Positions 34,291 through 44,179 of a stretch of DNA of 64,000 nt are shown piece by piece. Positions within the stretch are counted from its first letter, which is position 1, and each line of letters opens with the position of its first letter. The notes under the pieces are model-generated. The model saw only the letters and a list, made by a program, of their open reading frames with translations, had not been told where the DNA came from and did no database searches. The stretch is taken from assembly GCF_002288265.1 (NCBI RefSeq), contig NZ_CP016778.1, positions 744,001 through 808,000 of the forward strand, read 5' to 3'. The DNA comes from Candidatus Planktophila versatilis. Lineage in GTDB: Bacteria; Actinomycetota; Actinomycetes; Nanopelagicales; Nanopelagicaceae. The translations under genes were made by a program, and so were the position numbers.

Positions 34291-36401
34291 TGGCTACCGC
34301 AATTACCCTTCCGGAAGGTGCACCGGAAGAAGTCATTACCCAATCGCTAGTGCGCGATGTGGATCTCACACCATTTGGCTTTAAGGGTTCACTTGCCTTA
34401 ATCACACTTGATAACGGACTCGATCACACTCGCCCCAACACCCTCGGACCACAATCACTGATGGCCTTAGATGCTGCGATCGCTGATGCCGCCGCTCGTA
34501 CACCTGCTGCGATTGCAATTATTGGAAAGCCATTTATCTTCGCTGCTGGCGCTGACCTTTCAGGCCTGGCATTTCTTAATACCCGCGAGCAAGCAGTGGC
34601 CATTGGCAAGCTGGGCCATGATGTTTTTCGGCGTTTAGATGAGATTGGAATTCCAACATTCGCATTCGTTAATGGACTAGCCCTTGGTGGCGGGCTCGAG
34701 ATAGCACTGCACTGTAATTACCGCACACTTGCCAGCACCGCTTTCACCGCGTTACCAGAAGTATTCCTCGGACTCGTTCCAGGTTGGGGCGGTGCCACCA
34801 TTCTTCCTAAGCTCATTGGTCCAGAGCGTGCGGTGCAGGTGATTATTGGTAATTCACTTAATAACAACACCATGATGAAAGCAAAGGATGCACTGGCACT
34901 CGGTGTTGTTGATGCCGTCTATGAACCGGCAGATTTCTTAGAAAAATCAGTCTCCTTTGCAGCTCGCATATTAAATGGAGCGCAAAAAATTGAGCGAAAA
35001 GATTATTCAGCAGACCCGGCTTGGGATGCTGCACTTTCTGCTGGTCGCGCAACTGCGTTGAAGAAATATGGTGGCGCAGAAATGGCATCTCCTACAAAGG
35101 CGCTAGAGCTCATCAAAGCTGCCAAAACCAATTCCCGTGGTGCTGGTTTTGATGCCGAAGATCAAGCGCTGGCAGATCTGACGATGTCAGATCCATTACG
35201 TGCCTCTCTCTATGCCTTTAATGTCATTCAAAAGAAGCGCAAGAAGGTGGAAGGAGCACCAAAACCAGCGCTAGCACGAAAGGTTGCTCGAGTAGGAGTT
35301 GTCGGTGCTGGTCTGATGGCCTCCCAACTAGCGTTGCTGCTTCTTCGTAACCTTAAATGTCCCGTTGTCATGACCGATATTGACCAAGCGCGCGCTGATA
35401 AAGGTGTGGCGTGGGTAAAGGCTGAATTAACTAAGTTGGTCGAGAAGAAGCGCATGAGCGCAGAATCTGTCGCGCGTCTTGCCTTGCTGATTAGCGGTTC
35501 TGCAGATCAAAACGTCTTTGCTGGTTGTGACTTTGTCATCGAAGCAATTTTTGAAGAGCTAACACTGAAGCAAGAGCTCTTCAAAAAATTGGAGAAGATT
35601 GTTGGACCAGAATGCGTGCTGGCCACAAATACCTCATCTCTATCAGTTCAAGCCATGAGCGAAGGGTTAGAACATCCAGAACGAGTAGTTGGTTTCCACT
35701 TCTTTAATCCAGTTGCGGTAATGCCTCTTCTTGAAATCGCTCGCACAACCCATACTGATGATGCAACTACTGCAACTGCCGTCAGTATTGGCAAAGAATT
35801 GAAAAAGACGATGATTATTTGCAAAGATGCTCCGGGCTTTGTCGTTAACCGTCTACTCACACGCTTCATGGGAGAAATCACCGACGCAGTTGATGAGGGA
35901 ACTGATCCACAGGTAGCTGATAATGCGATGCGCAGCATCGGCTTTCCTATGTCGCCCTTTGAATTGTTAGGTCTTGTTGGTCCGGGAGTTGCTGTACACG
36001 TTGCCGAAACACTGCATGCAAATCTAGGACCGCGATATCGCATCTCCCCCACAATGCAGGCAATGGTCAAAGAAGGCGTAAAGACTTTCTATCTCAAAAA
36101 CGACGATGGCACATTTAGCGCCAACCCGGCAGCTCTTGCCCTGGTTCACAAAGGTGATGCGCCATCAACAGCTGAACAAGTTCGACTGCGTGCACTCAAA
36201 GCGTTAGCGGAAGAAGCGCGGATGATGCTTGATGAAGGTGTGGTTTCAAGCCCGGCAGAGATTGATCTCTGCATGTTGATGGGAGCCGGTTGGCCGATGC
36301 ACTTAGGTGGAATTTTGCCGTACTTAGATCGCGAAGGAATTAGCGATTCTGTGTGCGGTCAACGTTTTCATGCTCCGGGAATTGCATCTCTTCCACAGTA
36401 G
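34290..36401 (+). CDS. fadB: Fused enoyl-CoA hydratase / 3-hydroxyacyl-CoA dehydrogenase
   Basis: Multifunctional beta-oxidation protein of 703 residues. The N-terminal crotonase domain (about 20-230) has the oxyanion segment FIFAAGADLSGL and GLALGGGLEIALHC; the NAD-binding 3-hydroxyacyl-CoA dehydrogenase domain starts near 333 with VGVVGAGLMASQLAL, followed by the catalytic GFHFFNPVAVMPLLEI (His near 470) and the C-terminal dehydrogenase domain. The third Gly of the classic GxGxxG is Ala, as in other actinobacterial members of this group. It is coupled to fadA through TAATG. The last 62 bp overlap the 3' end of the convergent dxs gene. Confidence 0.95.
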   Translation: MATAITLPEGAPEEVITQSLVRDVDLTPFGFKGSLALITLDNGLDHTRPNTLGPQSLMALDAAIADAAARTPAAIAIIGKPFIFAAGADLSGLAFLNTREQAVAIGKLGHDVFRRLDEIGIPTFAFVNGLALGGGLEIALHCNYRTLASTAFTALPEVFLGLVPGWGGATILPKLIGPERAVQVIIGNSLNNNTMMKAKDALALGVVDAVYEPADFLEKSVSFAARILNGAQKIERKDYSADPAWDAALSAGRATALKKYGGAEMASPTKALELIKAAKTNSRGAGFDAEDQALADLTMSDPLRASLYAFNVIQKKRKKVEGAPKPALARKVARVGVVGAGLMASQLALLLLRNLKCPVVMTDIDQARADKGVAWVKAELTKLVEKKRMSAESVARLALLISGSADQNVFAGCDFVIEAIFEELTLKQELFKKLEKIVGPECVLATNTSSLSVQAMSEGLEHPERVVGFHFFNPVAVMPLLEIARTTHTDDATTATAVSIGKELKKTMIICKDAPGFVVNRLLTRFMGEITDAVDEGTDPQVADNAMRSIGFPMSPFELLGLVGPGVAVHVAETLHANLGPRYRISPTMQAMVKEGVKTFYLKNDDGTFSANPAALALVHKGDAPSTAEQVRLRALKALAEEARMMLDEGVVSSPAEIDLCMLMGAGWPMHLGGILPYLDREGISDSVCGQRFHAPGIASLPQ

Positions 36402-38256
36402 AGTTCCATGCGACGATGTCGCGTGAAATCTTCTGGGCGTTAATTCCAAGGTCATCAAGTATCTCTGATCGCTTTGAGTGCTCAATAAACTCAAGCGGAA
36501 TGCCAATGCTATGAATTGCAACGTTCAGGCCCGCCTCACGAAATGCTTCCGAGATTGAACTTGCGATTCCGGCGCGCTTGATGCCATCTTCTAGAACAAC
36601 AACGCTCTTATAGCGACGTGCCATAGTAATAAGTGACTCTGGAATTGGTTTCACCCAGCGCGGATCAATAACTGTCACACCCACACCTTCACGGTATGCC
36701 TGTGAGGCGGCTTCCACCGCAATTGCGGCCATGGCACCGATACTGACAAGAAGTACGTCGGCGCTTTCTCCTCGGTAGAGCACATCCACACCATCGCGTC
36801 GCTCAAAGGCCGGAATGTCTTTGGTGACTGCACCTTTGGGAAAACGAATTGCAGTAGGTGCATCACTGACTTCGAGTGCTTCGCGCAAAGTTTCACGTAG
36901 TCGTGAGGCATCGCGCGGTGCGGCTACCCGCATTGTTGGAATGATTCCGGTGAGTGCTAGATCCCAGATTCCGTGATGAGAAGGTCCATCATCGCCGGTA
37001 ACTCCAGAACGATCGAGTACAAAAGTGACACCGGCCTTGTGGAGTGCAACATCGAGTAAGAGTTGATCAAAGGCGCGATTGAGAAATGTTGAATACACAG
37101 CAATGACAGGGTGAAGACCGGTAAATGCCAGTCCGGCTGCGCTGGTGACAGCATGTTGTTCAGCTATTCCCACATCGATAGTGCGCATCGGAAACTTCTC
37201 TTGGAACTTATCTAGGCCAGTAGGCCCGAGCATTGCCGCTGTGAGGGCAACAATATCCTCGCGCTCGTCACCGACTGCGAGCATCTCCTCAGAAAAAATA
37301 TTGGTCCAGCTGGTTGTTGACTTGCCCAAAGGAGTTCCGGTCTCGGGATCAACAACGCCCACGGCGTGGAACTTCTCAGCCTGATCTTCAATGGCAGGTT
37401 GATGACCCTTACCTTTTTCAGTAATCACATGAACTAATACTGGTTGACCAAACTCTTTTGCCTGGGTCAGCGCCCGCTCCATCGCAACTAAATCATGTCC
37501 ATCAATAGGGCCAACATATTTAAGACCAAGATCTTCAAACATTCCTTGTGGCGCAATGATGTCTTTGATCCCCTTCTTCATTCCGTGAAGAGTTTCATAA
37601 ATTGGATTTCCAACAACCGGGGTCTTTGTTAGTACCTCTTTGCCCCAATCGAGGAACTTCTCATAGCCACGAGTCACCCGAAGAGTTGCCAGATATGTGG
37701 CTAGTCCGCCGATAGTTGGTGAGTAAGAACGCTCATTGTCATTGACAATAACGACAAGATTTCGATCATTTGACGCTGCAATGTTATTAAGGGCTTCCCA
37801 TGACATTCCGCCAGTAAGTGCACCGTCACCTACAACTACTACCACGCTGCGATCGATTTGATTGGTGATGGCAAATCCACGAGAAATTCCATCGCCCCAC
37901 GAGAGTGCGGTAGAGGCATGTGAATTTTCAATCACATCGTGTTCACTCTCAGCGCGGTTGGGATAACCGGCTATTCCGCCACGTTGGCGCAGGCCATCGA
38001 ATCGATCAGCGCGCCCGGTAAGAATTTTGTGAACGTATGATTGATGACCGGTATCAAAGAGAACTACATCTTTTGGAGAATCAAATATCCGGTGGATTGC
38101 AATCGTGAGTTCCACAACGCCAAGATTGGGTCCAAGGTGGCCACCAGTCTTTGAAACTTTGGTAATAAGAAATTGACGAATCTCAGCGCTGAGTTCAGTC
38201 AGCTGCTCATAGGAGAGCCCTTGAAGATCGGCTGGGCTCTTTATCGTTTCAAGCAT
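36340..38256 (-). CDS. dxs: 1-deoxy-D-xylulose-5-phosphate synthase
   Basis: First enzyme of the MEP isoprenoid pathway; condenses pyruvate and glyceraldehyde-3-phosphate with thiamine diphosphate. 638 residues, full length. TPP/Mg motif GDGALTGGMSWEALNN (about 142-157), the N-terminal GHQSYVHKILTGR (about 70-82), the transketolase pyrimidine-binding segment with the catalytic Glu in DVGIAEQHAVTSAAG near 367, and the C-terminal transketolase domain. TAGACT lies 6 bases before the ATG, inside the tail of acnA. The C-terminal coding region overlaps fadB in antisense by 62 bp. MiaA and the UbiA-like protein use isoprenoids from this pathway. Confidence 0.97.
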   Translation of the reverse strand: MLETIKSPADLQGLSYEQLTELSAEIRQFLITKVSKTGGHLGPNLGVVELTIAIHRIFDSPKDVVLFDTGHQSYVHKILTGRADRFDGLRQRGGIAGYPNRAESEHDVIENSHASTALSWGDGISRGFAITNQIDRSVVVVVGDGALTGGMSWEALNNIAASNDRNLVVIVNDNERSYSPTIGGLATYLATLRVTRGYEKFLDWGKEVLTKTPVVGNPIYETLHGMKKGIKDIIAPQGMFEDLGLKYVGPIDGHDLVAMERALTQAKEFGQPVLVHVITEKGKGHQPAIEDQAEKFHAVGVVDPETGTPLGKSTTSWTNIFSEEMLAVGDEREDIVALTAAMLGPTGLDKFQEKFPMRTIDVGIAEQHAVTSAAGLAFTGLHPVIAVYSTFLNRAFDQLLLDVALHKAGVTFVLDRSGVTGDDGPSHHGIWDLALTGIIPTMRVAAPRDASRLRETLREALEVSDAPTAIRFPKGAVTKDIPAFERRDGVDVLYRGESADVLLVSIGAMAAIAVEAASQAYREGVGVTVIDPRWVKPIPESLITMARRYKSVVVLEDGIKRAGIASSISEAFREAGLNVAIHSIGIPLEFIEHSKRSEILDDLGINAQKISRDIVAWNSTVEEMQFPEHENVDRTQNR

Positions 38257-38262
38257 CGGCCC

Positions 38263-38268
38263 AGTCTA
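38263..38268 (-). promoter_or_regulatory. -10 element, dxs
   Basis: TAGACT on the minus strand, 6 bases before ATG 38256. Confidence 0.5.
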
Positions 38269-38270
38269 GA

Positions 38271-40928
38271 TTAGCCACGCAGTTGGCGCAGCACATACTG
38301 CATGATGCCGCCGTGGCGATAATAATCTGCCTCGCCCGGTGTATCGATTCTCACCTTTGTTGTGAAGGTGATATCCCCCGCTGTGACGGTGACTTCCTTT
38401 GGAACCTGGCCGTTGTTAAGTGCTACCACTCCTGTGATGGCAAAGACTTCATCGCCTTTGATACCAAGTGATAGCGCGCTCTGTCCATCAATAAATTGAA
38501 GCGGAAGAACTCCCATGCCAATTAAGTTAGAGCGGTGAATTCTTTCGAAGCTTTCCGCAATCACTGCTCGTACACCAAGTAGCGCTGTTCCCTTTGCCGC
38601 CCAGTCACGAGAAGAACCTGATCCATACTCTTTGCCAGCAAGAATTACGAGTGGAACTCCAGCTGCTTGATAGGCAACAGATGCATCATAAATAGTTGAT
38701 TGCGCGCCATCTGCTAAGAAGTTGCGAGTAAATCCACCTTCGACTCCATCTAGAAGTGTGTTCTTTAGACGGATATTGGCAAAGGTTCCACGAATCATTA
38801 CTTCGTGATTTCCACGTCTGGAGCCGTAAGAGTTGAAATCTTTACGCTCCACGCCGTTCTCTTCCAGATATTTACCGGCAGGTGAATCAGCCTTGATATT
38901 TCCAGCAGGTGAAATGTGATCAGTTGTCACAGAGTCGCCCAGAATTGCTAGGACTCGTGCTCCTGCTATATCTGTTACCGGTTTTGGCTGCGCTGGCATG
39001 CCATCGAAATATGGCGGCTTGCGGACGTAAGTTGATTTCGGATCCCAATCAAATGTCTTTCCAGTTGGAGTATCAAGTGACTTCCAACGATGATCGCCTT
39101 CAAAGACAGATGCATAATCCTTGGTAAACATCTCAGAGGAAATTGAAGAGTCAATGACTGATTGAATCTCTGCTTCAGTTGGCCAGATGTCTTTAAGAAG
39201 AACTGGCTTCCCCTCTTTATCCATACCCAAGGAATCTTTCTCAAAATCATGGTTCATGGTTCCAGCTAGTGCGTAGGCAACTACCAGTGGTGGTGAAGCT
39301 AGGTAATTCATCTTCACATCTGGGCTAATGCGCCCTTCAAAGTTTCTATTTCCGGAAAGCACCGCAGAGACTGCAAGATCGTTCTCATTGACCGCCTTGC
39401 TTATTTCAATAGGCAGCGGTCCGGAGTTTCCAATACAGGTCACGCATCCGTAGCCAACAAGGTTGAATCCAAGTGCTTCCATGTATTTGGTAAGTCCAGA
39501 GCGATCGTAGTAATCAGTAACGACCTTTGAACCAGGAGCCAAAGTGGTTTTCACCCATGGCTTAGATGTCAGCCCCTTCTCTACCGCTTTCTTGGCAAGA
39601 AGAGCCGCGCCAATCATGACCGAAGGATTAGATGTATTTGTGCACGATGTAATCGATGCAATAACCACATCTCCATTTTTGATTGTTGTGTCGTTAGCAC
39701 CCACATGCACTGGATACGCTTCTTTTCCAGTCTTGTCAGTGAAATAGGTTGGAAGAATCTTAGAAAATGCACTCTTTGAGTCGGTAAGTGAGATGCGATC
39801 TTGCGGGCGCTTTGGCCCAGCAATTGATGAAACAACACTTGAAAGATCGAGTTCAATATTTTCCGAAAAGCGCGGTGAAATAGATGGGTCATGCCACATG
39901 CCCTGTGCTTTTGCATACTGTTCCACGAGAGCTACTTGCTCATCACTTCGTCCAGTAAGTCGCAAGTAGCGAAGGGTCTCTTCATCGATAGGGAAAATCG
40001 CACACGTTGATCCGTACTCGGGCGACATATTTCCAATTGTGGTGCGGTTGGCCATTGGGACAGAGACCACGCCAGGACCGTAGAACTCAACAAATTTTCC
40101 AACTACTCCATGCTTGCGAAGCATCTCAGTAATGGTTAACGCCATATCTGTAGCAGTTGTGCCCACAGGAAGCTGGCCAGAGAGTTTGAAACCGACAACG
40201 CGTGGAATCAACATTGAAACTGGCTGACCAAGTAGCGCTGCTTCTGCTTCGATGCCGCCAACGCCCCAACCGAGAACTCCAAGCCCATTGACCATCGTGG
40301 TGTGTGAATCGGTACCTACAACGGTGTCTGGATATGCACGGAGCACGCCATTGATAGTCCGGGTCATGACAACGCGAGCTAGGTACTCAATATTTACTTG
40401 GTGAACGATGCCCGTTCCTGGCGGAACTACCTTAAATTCATCAAAGGCGCCCTGGCCCCAACGCAAGAATCGGTAGCGCTCACGATTGCGTTCATATTCA
40501 ATATCTGTGTTCTTCTCAAAAGAATCTTTTGTTCCGAAGACATCTGCAATTACAGAGTGATCGATTACCAATTCAGCTGGAGCTAATGGGTTTACCTTGC
40601 TTGGGTCTCCCCCAAGATCGACAATCGCCTCGCGCATAGTGGCCAGGTCGACTACACAAGGAACGCCTGTGAAGTCCTGCATCACAACGCGTGCTGGGGT
40701 GAATTGAATTTCAGTATCTGGCTCGACTGATGGGTCCCACTGTGCCAGCGCCTTGATGTGATCAATGGTGATATTTGCACCATCTTCAGTGCGTAGTAAA
40801 TTTTCTAAAAGTATCTTGAGCGAGAAAGGTAAACTCGCGGCGCCTTCAACCGCTGAGATATCAAAGATTTCAAAATCTTTACCGCCGACAGTGAGATTTT
40901 TCTTGGTTCCCAATGAATTCTTACTCAT
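38271..40928 (-). CDS. acnA: Aconitate hydratase A
   Basis: TCA-cycle isomerase with a [4Fe-4S] cluster, 885 residues. Cluster ligands: the first cysteine in [12 protein letters not shown] (about 432-443), and the pair in [13 protein letters not shown] (about 499-511). The C-terminal swivel domain holds [22 protein letters not shown], 8 bases before ATG 40928, marks the start; a GTG one codon earlier is less likely. The perfect palindrome at 40952-40969 lies 24-41 bases upstream of the start and probably controls it. As an iron enzyme it is a usual target of iron or oxidative-stress regulators. Confidence 0.97.
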   Translation of the reverse strand: MSKNSLGTKKNLTVGGKDFEIFDISAVEGAASLPFSLKILLENLLRTEDGANITIDHIKALAQWDPSVEPDTEIQFTPARVVMQDFTGVPCVVDLATMREAIVDLGGDPSKVNPLAPAELVIDHSVIADVFGTKDSFEKNTDIEYERNRERYRFLRWGQGAFDEFKVVPPGTGIVHQVNIEYLARVVMTRTINGVLRAYPDTVVGTDSHTTMVNGLGVLGWGVGGIEAEAALLGQPVSMLIPRVVGFKLSGQLPVGTTATDMALTITEMLRKHGVVGKFVEFYGPGVVSVPMANRTTIGNMSPEYGSTCAIFPIDEETLRYLRLTGRSDEQVALVEQYAKAQGMWHDPSISPRFSENIELDLSSVVSSIAGPKRPQDRISLTDSKSAFSKILPTYFTDKTGKEAYPVHVGANDTTIKNGDVVIASITSCTNTSNPSVMIGAALLAKKAVEKGLTSKPWVKTTLAPGSKVVTDYYDRSGLTKYMEALGFNLVGYGCVTCIGNSGPLPIEISKAVNENDLAVSAVLSGNRNFEGRISPDVKMNYLASPPLVVAYALAGTMNHDFEKDSLGMDKEGKPVLLKDIWPTEAEIQSVIDSSISSEMFTKDYASVFEGDHRWKSLDTPTGKTFDWDPKSTYVRKPPYFDGMPAQPKPVTDIAGARVLAILGDSVTTDHISPAGNIKADSPAGKYLEENGVERKDFNSYGSRRGNHEVMIRGTFANIRLKNTLLDGVEGGFTRNFLADGAQSTIYDASVAYQAAGVPLVILAGKEYGSGSSRDWAAKGTALLGVRAVIAESFERIHRSNLIGMGVLPLQFIDGQSALSLGIKGDEVFAITGVVALNNGQVPKEVTVTAGDITFTTKVRIDTPGEADYYRHGGIMQYVLRQLRG

Positions 40929-40951
40929 CACGCAACTTCCTTCAGTGAATT

Positions 40952-40969
40952 TATCTTGATATCAAGATA
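40952..40969. promoter_or_regulatory. 18-bp perfect palindrome in the acnA promoter
   Basis: TATCTTGATATCAAGATA, overlapping the last 8 bases of the upstream methyltransferase gene. Form and position fit a MarR-family operator. In Streptomyces coelicolor the MarR-type regulator TamR is reported to act on the aconitase promoter, but a match to its site is my inference. Confidence 0.65.
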
Positions 40970-42176
40970 CCTTATCGGCAACAAATCTGGCAACACATTC
41001 GATGTGATGTGTCATGGGAAATAGGTCGAAGGCGCGTATTTTTTCTAGCGTGTATCCGAATTCACGCAGATATCCGGTGTCCCGGGCCAGCGCCGCTGGG
41101 TCGCACGCCACATAGATGATCACACGCGGTGCAATCCGCGCACAATTCTGCAGTACTTCTTTTCCAGCACCCTCCCGCGGTGGATCTAGAACAATGACAT
41201 TAGCTTGCGTAAATCGAGTGATGGCTTTTGCTACATCGGCGGTAATCACGGTGACATTGCTGTTGTCTGCGAAATTACTACTGGCATCGGCAGTGGCAGC
41301 TTTACTTCCCTCGACGATATCAACAGCGCCTGCTTCTCCAATGATTGGCAAAATGGCTGCTGCAAATAAACCGACTCCTCCATAGAGATCTAGCACGTGA
41401 TCGCCGGTTTGGAATTGACCTAGTTCGACAACCACATCACTGAGTACACGGGGGGCATCTTTATGACTTTGCCAAAAAGATTTCTGACTTACATTAAAGA
41501 CTTTATCTCCCACCTGATAGTGGGCAATCTCGGGTCCATCAGAGAGTCGCATCGGTGACTCATCCCGAGAGTTTGCGGTGGCGATTGTGCGTTCGCCAGT
41601 GTTGGAAATGGAGATCTCTAGCCGTTGATCACCTTTGACTCCACGTTGGGCAAGCTCTGCAAATTTCATCTCCGGAACGAGAATCCGGCAGTCATCGACT
41701 GGGGTTACTTTATGGCTACGTGCTTGAAAGAAACCTAGGGCGCCGCTCTTGGTTGAGTGCGCCGAACATCGAGTTCGCCATCCCAGGGGTGCACTTACCT
41801 CTTCTACCTCAACGTCAATTTCCATCTTTGCAATTCTAGAAAACTGTTCTGAGATTACTTCACTCTTGAGATCTCGCTGGCGTGCTGGTGTTATATGTTG
41901 GAAATCGCAGCCACCGCAGCCAAGCCTGTGTGCATATCTACACGGTGCTGTTACGCGGTCAGCCGAAGGTGTAATTACTTCAACTACGTCTGCTCGGTTA
42001 AAGCTTGCACCCACGCTCGTTACTTCAATCTCAACGGATTCACCCGGAATTGCATGTCGAACAAAGATCACGGCGCCCTCATGGCGTGCAATGAAGTGGC
42101 CGCCATGGGCGACTTTTTCAATCTCGACCCTTAATCGTGCCCCGACCTCGATGGACGCTTTCTTGGGTGATGACAT
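40962..42176 (-). CDS. TrmA/RumA family RNA (uracil-C5) methyltransferase
   Basis: SAM-dependent RNA methyltransferase of 404 residues with an N-terminal TRAM domain (about 8-65), an iron-sulfur cysteine cluster (CRYAHRLGCGGC near 78-89, a fourth Cys near 157 in PVDDCRI), and a C-terminal Rossmann methyltransferase domain with VLDLYGGVGLFAAAI, the VLDPPREGAG motif and the catalytic Cys in YVACDPAALARD. It fits 23S rRNA or tRNA m5U methyltransferases; the exact target is open. The open frame begins 19 codons earlier, but ATG 42176 is chosen because TACGCT lies 7 bases before it and the TRAM domain starts right after. It diverges from trkA. Confidence 0.9.
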   Translation of the reverse strand: MSSPKKASIEVGARLRVEIEKVAHGGHFIARHEGAVIFVRHAIPGESVEIEVTSVGASFNRADVVEVITPSADRVTAPCRYAHRLGCGGCDFQHITPARQRDLKSEVISEQFSRIAKMEIDVEVEEVSAPLGWRTRCSAHSTKSGALGFFQARSHKVTPVDDCRILVPEMKFAELAQRGVKGDQRLEISISNTGERTIATANSRDESPMRLSDGPEIAHYQVGDKVFNVSQKSFWQSHKDAPRVLSDVVVELGQFQTGDHVLDLYGGVGLFAAAILPIIGEAGAVDIVEGSKAATADASSNFADNSNVTVITADVAKAITRFTQANVIVLDPPREGAGKEVLQNCARIAPRVIIYVACDPAALARDTGYLREFGYTLEKIRAFDLFPMTHHIECVARFVADKVS

Positions 42177-42183
42177 GGGGCTC

Positions 42184-42189
42184 AGCGTA
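42184..42189 (-). promoter_or_regulatory. -10 element, RNA methyltransferase
   Basis: TACGCT on the minus strand, 7 bases before ATG 42176. Confidence 0.5.
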
Positions 42190-42215
42190 GTCGAGATAAA
42201 TATGCGCAAGAGTAG

Positions 42216-42221
42216 TAAGTT
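42216..42221 (+). promoter_or_regulatory. -10 element, trkA pair
   Basis: TAAGTT, 6 bases before GTG 42228. Confidence 0.5.
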
Positions 42222-42227
42222 AGTCCT

Positions 42228-42887
42228 GTGCACGTAGTCATCATGGGTTGCGGACGAGTCGGTTCATCTTTGGCGACCGCTCTGGAAGCAGCTGGACACT
42301 CAGTAGCCATCATTGATCAATCAAAAGACGCCTTCCGTCGTCTCGGTGCAGATTTCAAGGGGCGCACAGTTGTTGGCGTTGGCTTTGATCGCGACACTTT
42401 GCTGGAAGCGGGAATTGATGGCGCTGATGCATTCGCTGCAGTCAGTAATGGTGATAATTCAAATATTTTGGCTGCGCGCGTTGCTCGCGAGAATTATGGC
42501 GTCACTAATGTTGTTGCTCGTATTTATGACCCAGGGCGTGCTGAAATTTATCAGCGCTTAGGTATTCCAACAGTTGCCACAGTTATTTGGGCAAGTGATC
42601 AAATCCTTCGTCGAATTTTGCCAGGTGGTGCTCGTTCAGAATGGCGCGATGCCACAGGCACCGTTCAATTACTCGAGGTGCACCCACATCTAAATTGGTA
42701 CGGTCGTCCGATCTCTGAACTTGAAACAGCAACAGAGTCACGCGTGGCTTTCCTGACCCGTTTAGGTGAAGCACTCATCCCCGATGAGCACACCGTTTTA
42801 CAAGATGGAGACTTAGTCCACATGACTATTCTCGATGCACAATTGGCAATTGCTGAAGCAGTGTTATCGAAAGGCCCAGGTGCCTAA
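42228..42887 (+). CDS. trkA: Potassium uptake regulatory subunit TrkA (first copy)
   Basis: Cytoplasmic RCK protein gating a TrkH/TrkG-type K+ channel. 219 residues: RCK_N with the NAD-binding MGCGRVGSSLATALEAAG near the N-terminus, an IDQS acidic turn after strand 2, and an RCK_C domain from about 140. It is single-copy in domain structure, while E. coli TrkA is a fused tandem, so this and the next gene form the two halves, as with mycobacterial ceoB and ceoC. The start is GTG; no ribosome site is seen. The membrane channel subunit is not in the window. Confidence 0.93.
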   Translation: MHVVIMGCGRVGSSLATALEAAGHSVAIIDQSKDAFRRLGADFKGRTVVGVGFDRDTLLEAGIDGADAFAAVSNGDNSNILAARVARENYGVTNVVARIYDPGRAEIYQRLGIPTVATVIWASDQILRRILPGGARSEWRDATGTVQLLEVHPHLNWYGRPISELETATESRVAFLTRLGEALIPDEHTVLQDGDLVHMTILDAQLAIAEAVLSKGPGA

Positions 42888-42890
42888 GAA

Positions 42891-43553
42891 ATGAGAATTG
42901 CTATTGCAGGTGCCGGAAATGTGGGACGAGCAATTGCTCGCGAACTTCTCGATAATGGCCACCAGGTTCTTCTGATAGACCGCGATCCGAAAGCGTTAAA
43001 GATTGATTCCGTGCCTGATGCTGAGTGGCTGATGGCAGATGCTTGTGAGATTGCATCACTTGATAATGCTCAATTAAATAACTGTCAGGTACTAGTTGCC
43101 GCTACCGGCGATGACAAGGTCAATCTTGTCGCATCACTTCTTGGCAAGACTGAATACGGAGTTCCCCGAGTTGTCGCTCGAATCAATCACCCAAAGAATG
43201 AATGGCTCTTTGATCAATCTTGGGGCGTTGATGTTGCGGTATCTACCCCGCGAATCATTTCCGCACTTGTTGAAGAGGCCGTGAGCGTTGGCGATGTTGT
43301 TCGTCTGTTCTCATTTAGAAAGGGTCAGGCAAACCTAGTTGAAATCACGCTGCCAGATTCTTCTATCTGTATTGGAAAAACAATTGAAGAAGTAGAGCTT
43401 CCGGAAGATGCATCACTCGCTGCCATCGTGCGAGATGGACGAGTAATCTCGCCTACGCCAAGTGATCTCTTTATCGCTGGCGATGAATTGCTCTTTGTTG
43501 CTTCAGCCCAAGCTGAAGATAAAATCAGAGATTGTTTTATCGCTCGTTCTTAA
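42891..43553 (+). CDS. trkA: Potassium uptake regulatory subunit TrkA (second copy)
   Basis: Second RCK protein, 220 residues, 3 bp after the first and surely co-transcribed. NAD motif IAGAGNVGRAIARELLDNG (about 4-22), DRDPKALK after the second strand, and a C-terminal RCK_C domain (about 140-220). It diverges strongly from the first copy, which suggests a heteromeric ring. Its stop overlaps that of the convergent DUF3159 gene by 4 bp. Confidence 0.93.
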   Translation: MRIAIAGAGNVGRAIARELLDNGHQVLLIDRDPKALKIDSVPDAEWLMADACEIASLDNAQLNNCQVLVAATGDDKVNLVASLLGKTEYGVPRVVARINHPKNEWLFDQSWGVDVAVSTPRIISALVEEAVSVGDVVRLFSFRKGQANLVEITLPDSSICIGKTIEEVELPEDASLAAIVRDGRVISPTPSDLFIAGDELLFVASAQAEDKIRDCFIARS

Positions 43554-44179
43554 GGCTTAACTGTGGGAACGCGGCGAATAATGAGCCAAGAACCATATGC
43601 GGTAGCGAAAAAGAACGGATATCCCATCGCTAGATTGACAGTTCCTAGCAAATTGACATTACCGCTTCTATAAATTGGATACTGCACTGCAATTCGCGTG
43701 AAGAACATCGCTACCCAGAGCCAGCTTGCCTGCACATAAGCCCGCTTACGTTCTGGATGATTACGCCATGAGAGGTTTTCGCCCAAAATTGGCCCGAGCA
43801 TCAGGCCAAGAACTGGCCAACCAACGAGGTTTGCAATCAGATACACGCTTCCATATCCAAGATTGGTCAACAACTTAGGAACATAGAGATCACTTGCATT
43901 GCCAGTTCTATTTGCAAACCAGGCACAGATAAGAACGCCAATAAATCCACTCAAAGCGTGCTGAAGAGTATCTCGCCTGGCTAAACGAATAACCGTCAGA
44001 AGCGCCGAGATGGAAATTGAAGCTATGAGTGCGCTCTGCAAATCTTTGGTGACATTGAAAATAACCAAGAATATTACTGCCGGAATACCTGAATCAATCA
44101 GCCCCTTCTTGCCACCAAAGGCGGAAATGACCTTATCTCTATCTTCAGCCGAGTTCATTTGATTATCGCTACTCATCAT
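43550..44179 (-). CDS. DUF3159 membrane protein
   Basis: Actinobacterial membrane protein of unknown function, 209 residues with about six hydrophobic segments beginning near residue 29. Features include ARRDTLQHALSG near 68 and a conserved polar loop (NLSWRNHPERKRAY near 134-147). Located directly after dut with a 4-base overlap, and next to the trkA pair; a similar order is found in mycobacteria. A role in membrane ion or lipid physiology is only guessed from location. Confidence 0.82.
   Translation of the reverse strand: MMSSDNQMNSAEDRDKVISAFGGKKGLIDSGIPAVIFLVIFNVTKDLQSALIASISISALLTVIRLARRDTLQHALSGFIGVLICAWFANRTGNASDLYVPKLLTNLGYGSVYLIANLVGWPVLGLMLGPILGENLSWRNHPERKRAYVQASWLWVAMFFTRIAVQYPIYRSGNVNLLGTVNLAMGYPFFFATAYGSWLIIRRVPTVKP

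Noticed and set aside
34290-36401. FadB NAD motif GAGLMA with Ala for the third Gly
   Set aside because: This variant is normal for the actinobacterial FadB subgroup and does not suggest loss of function.
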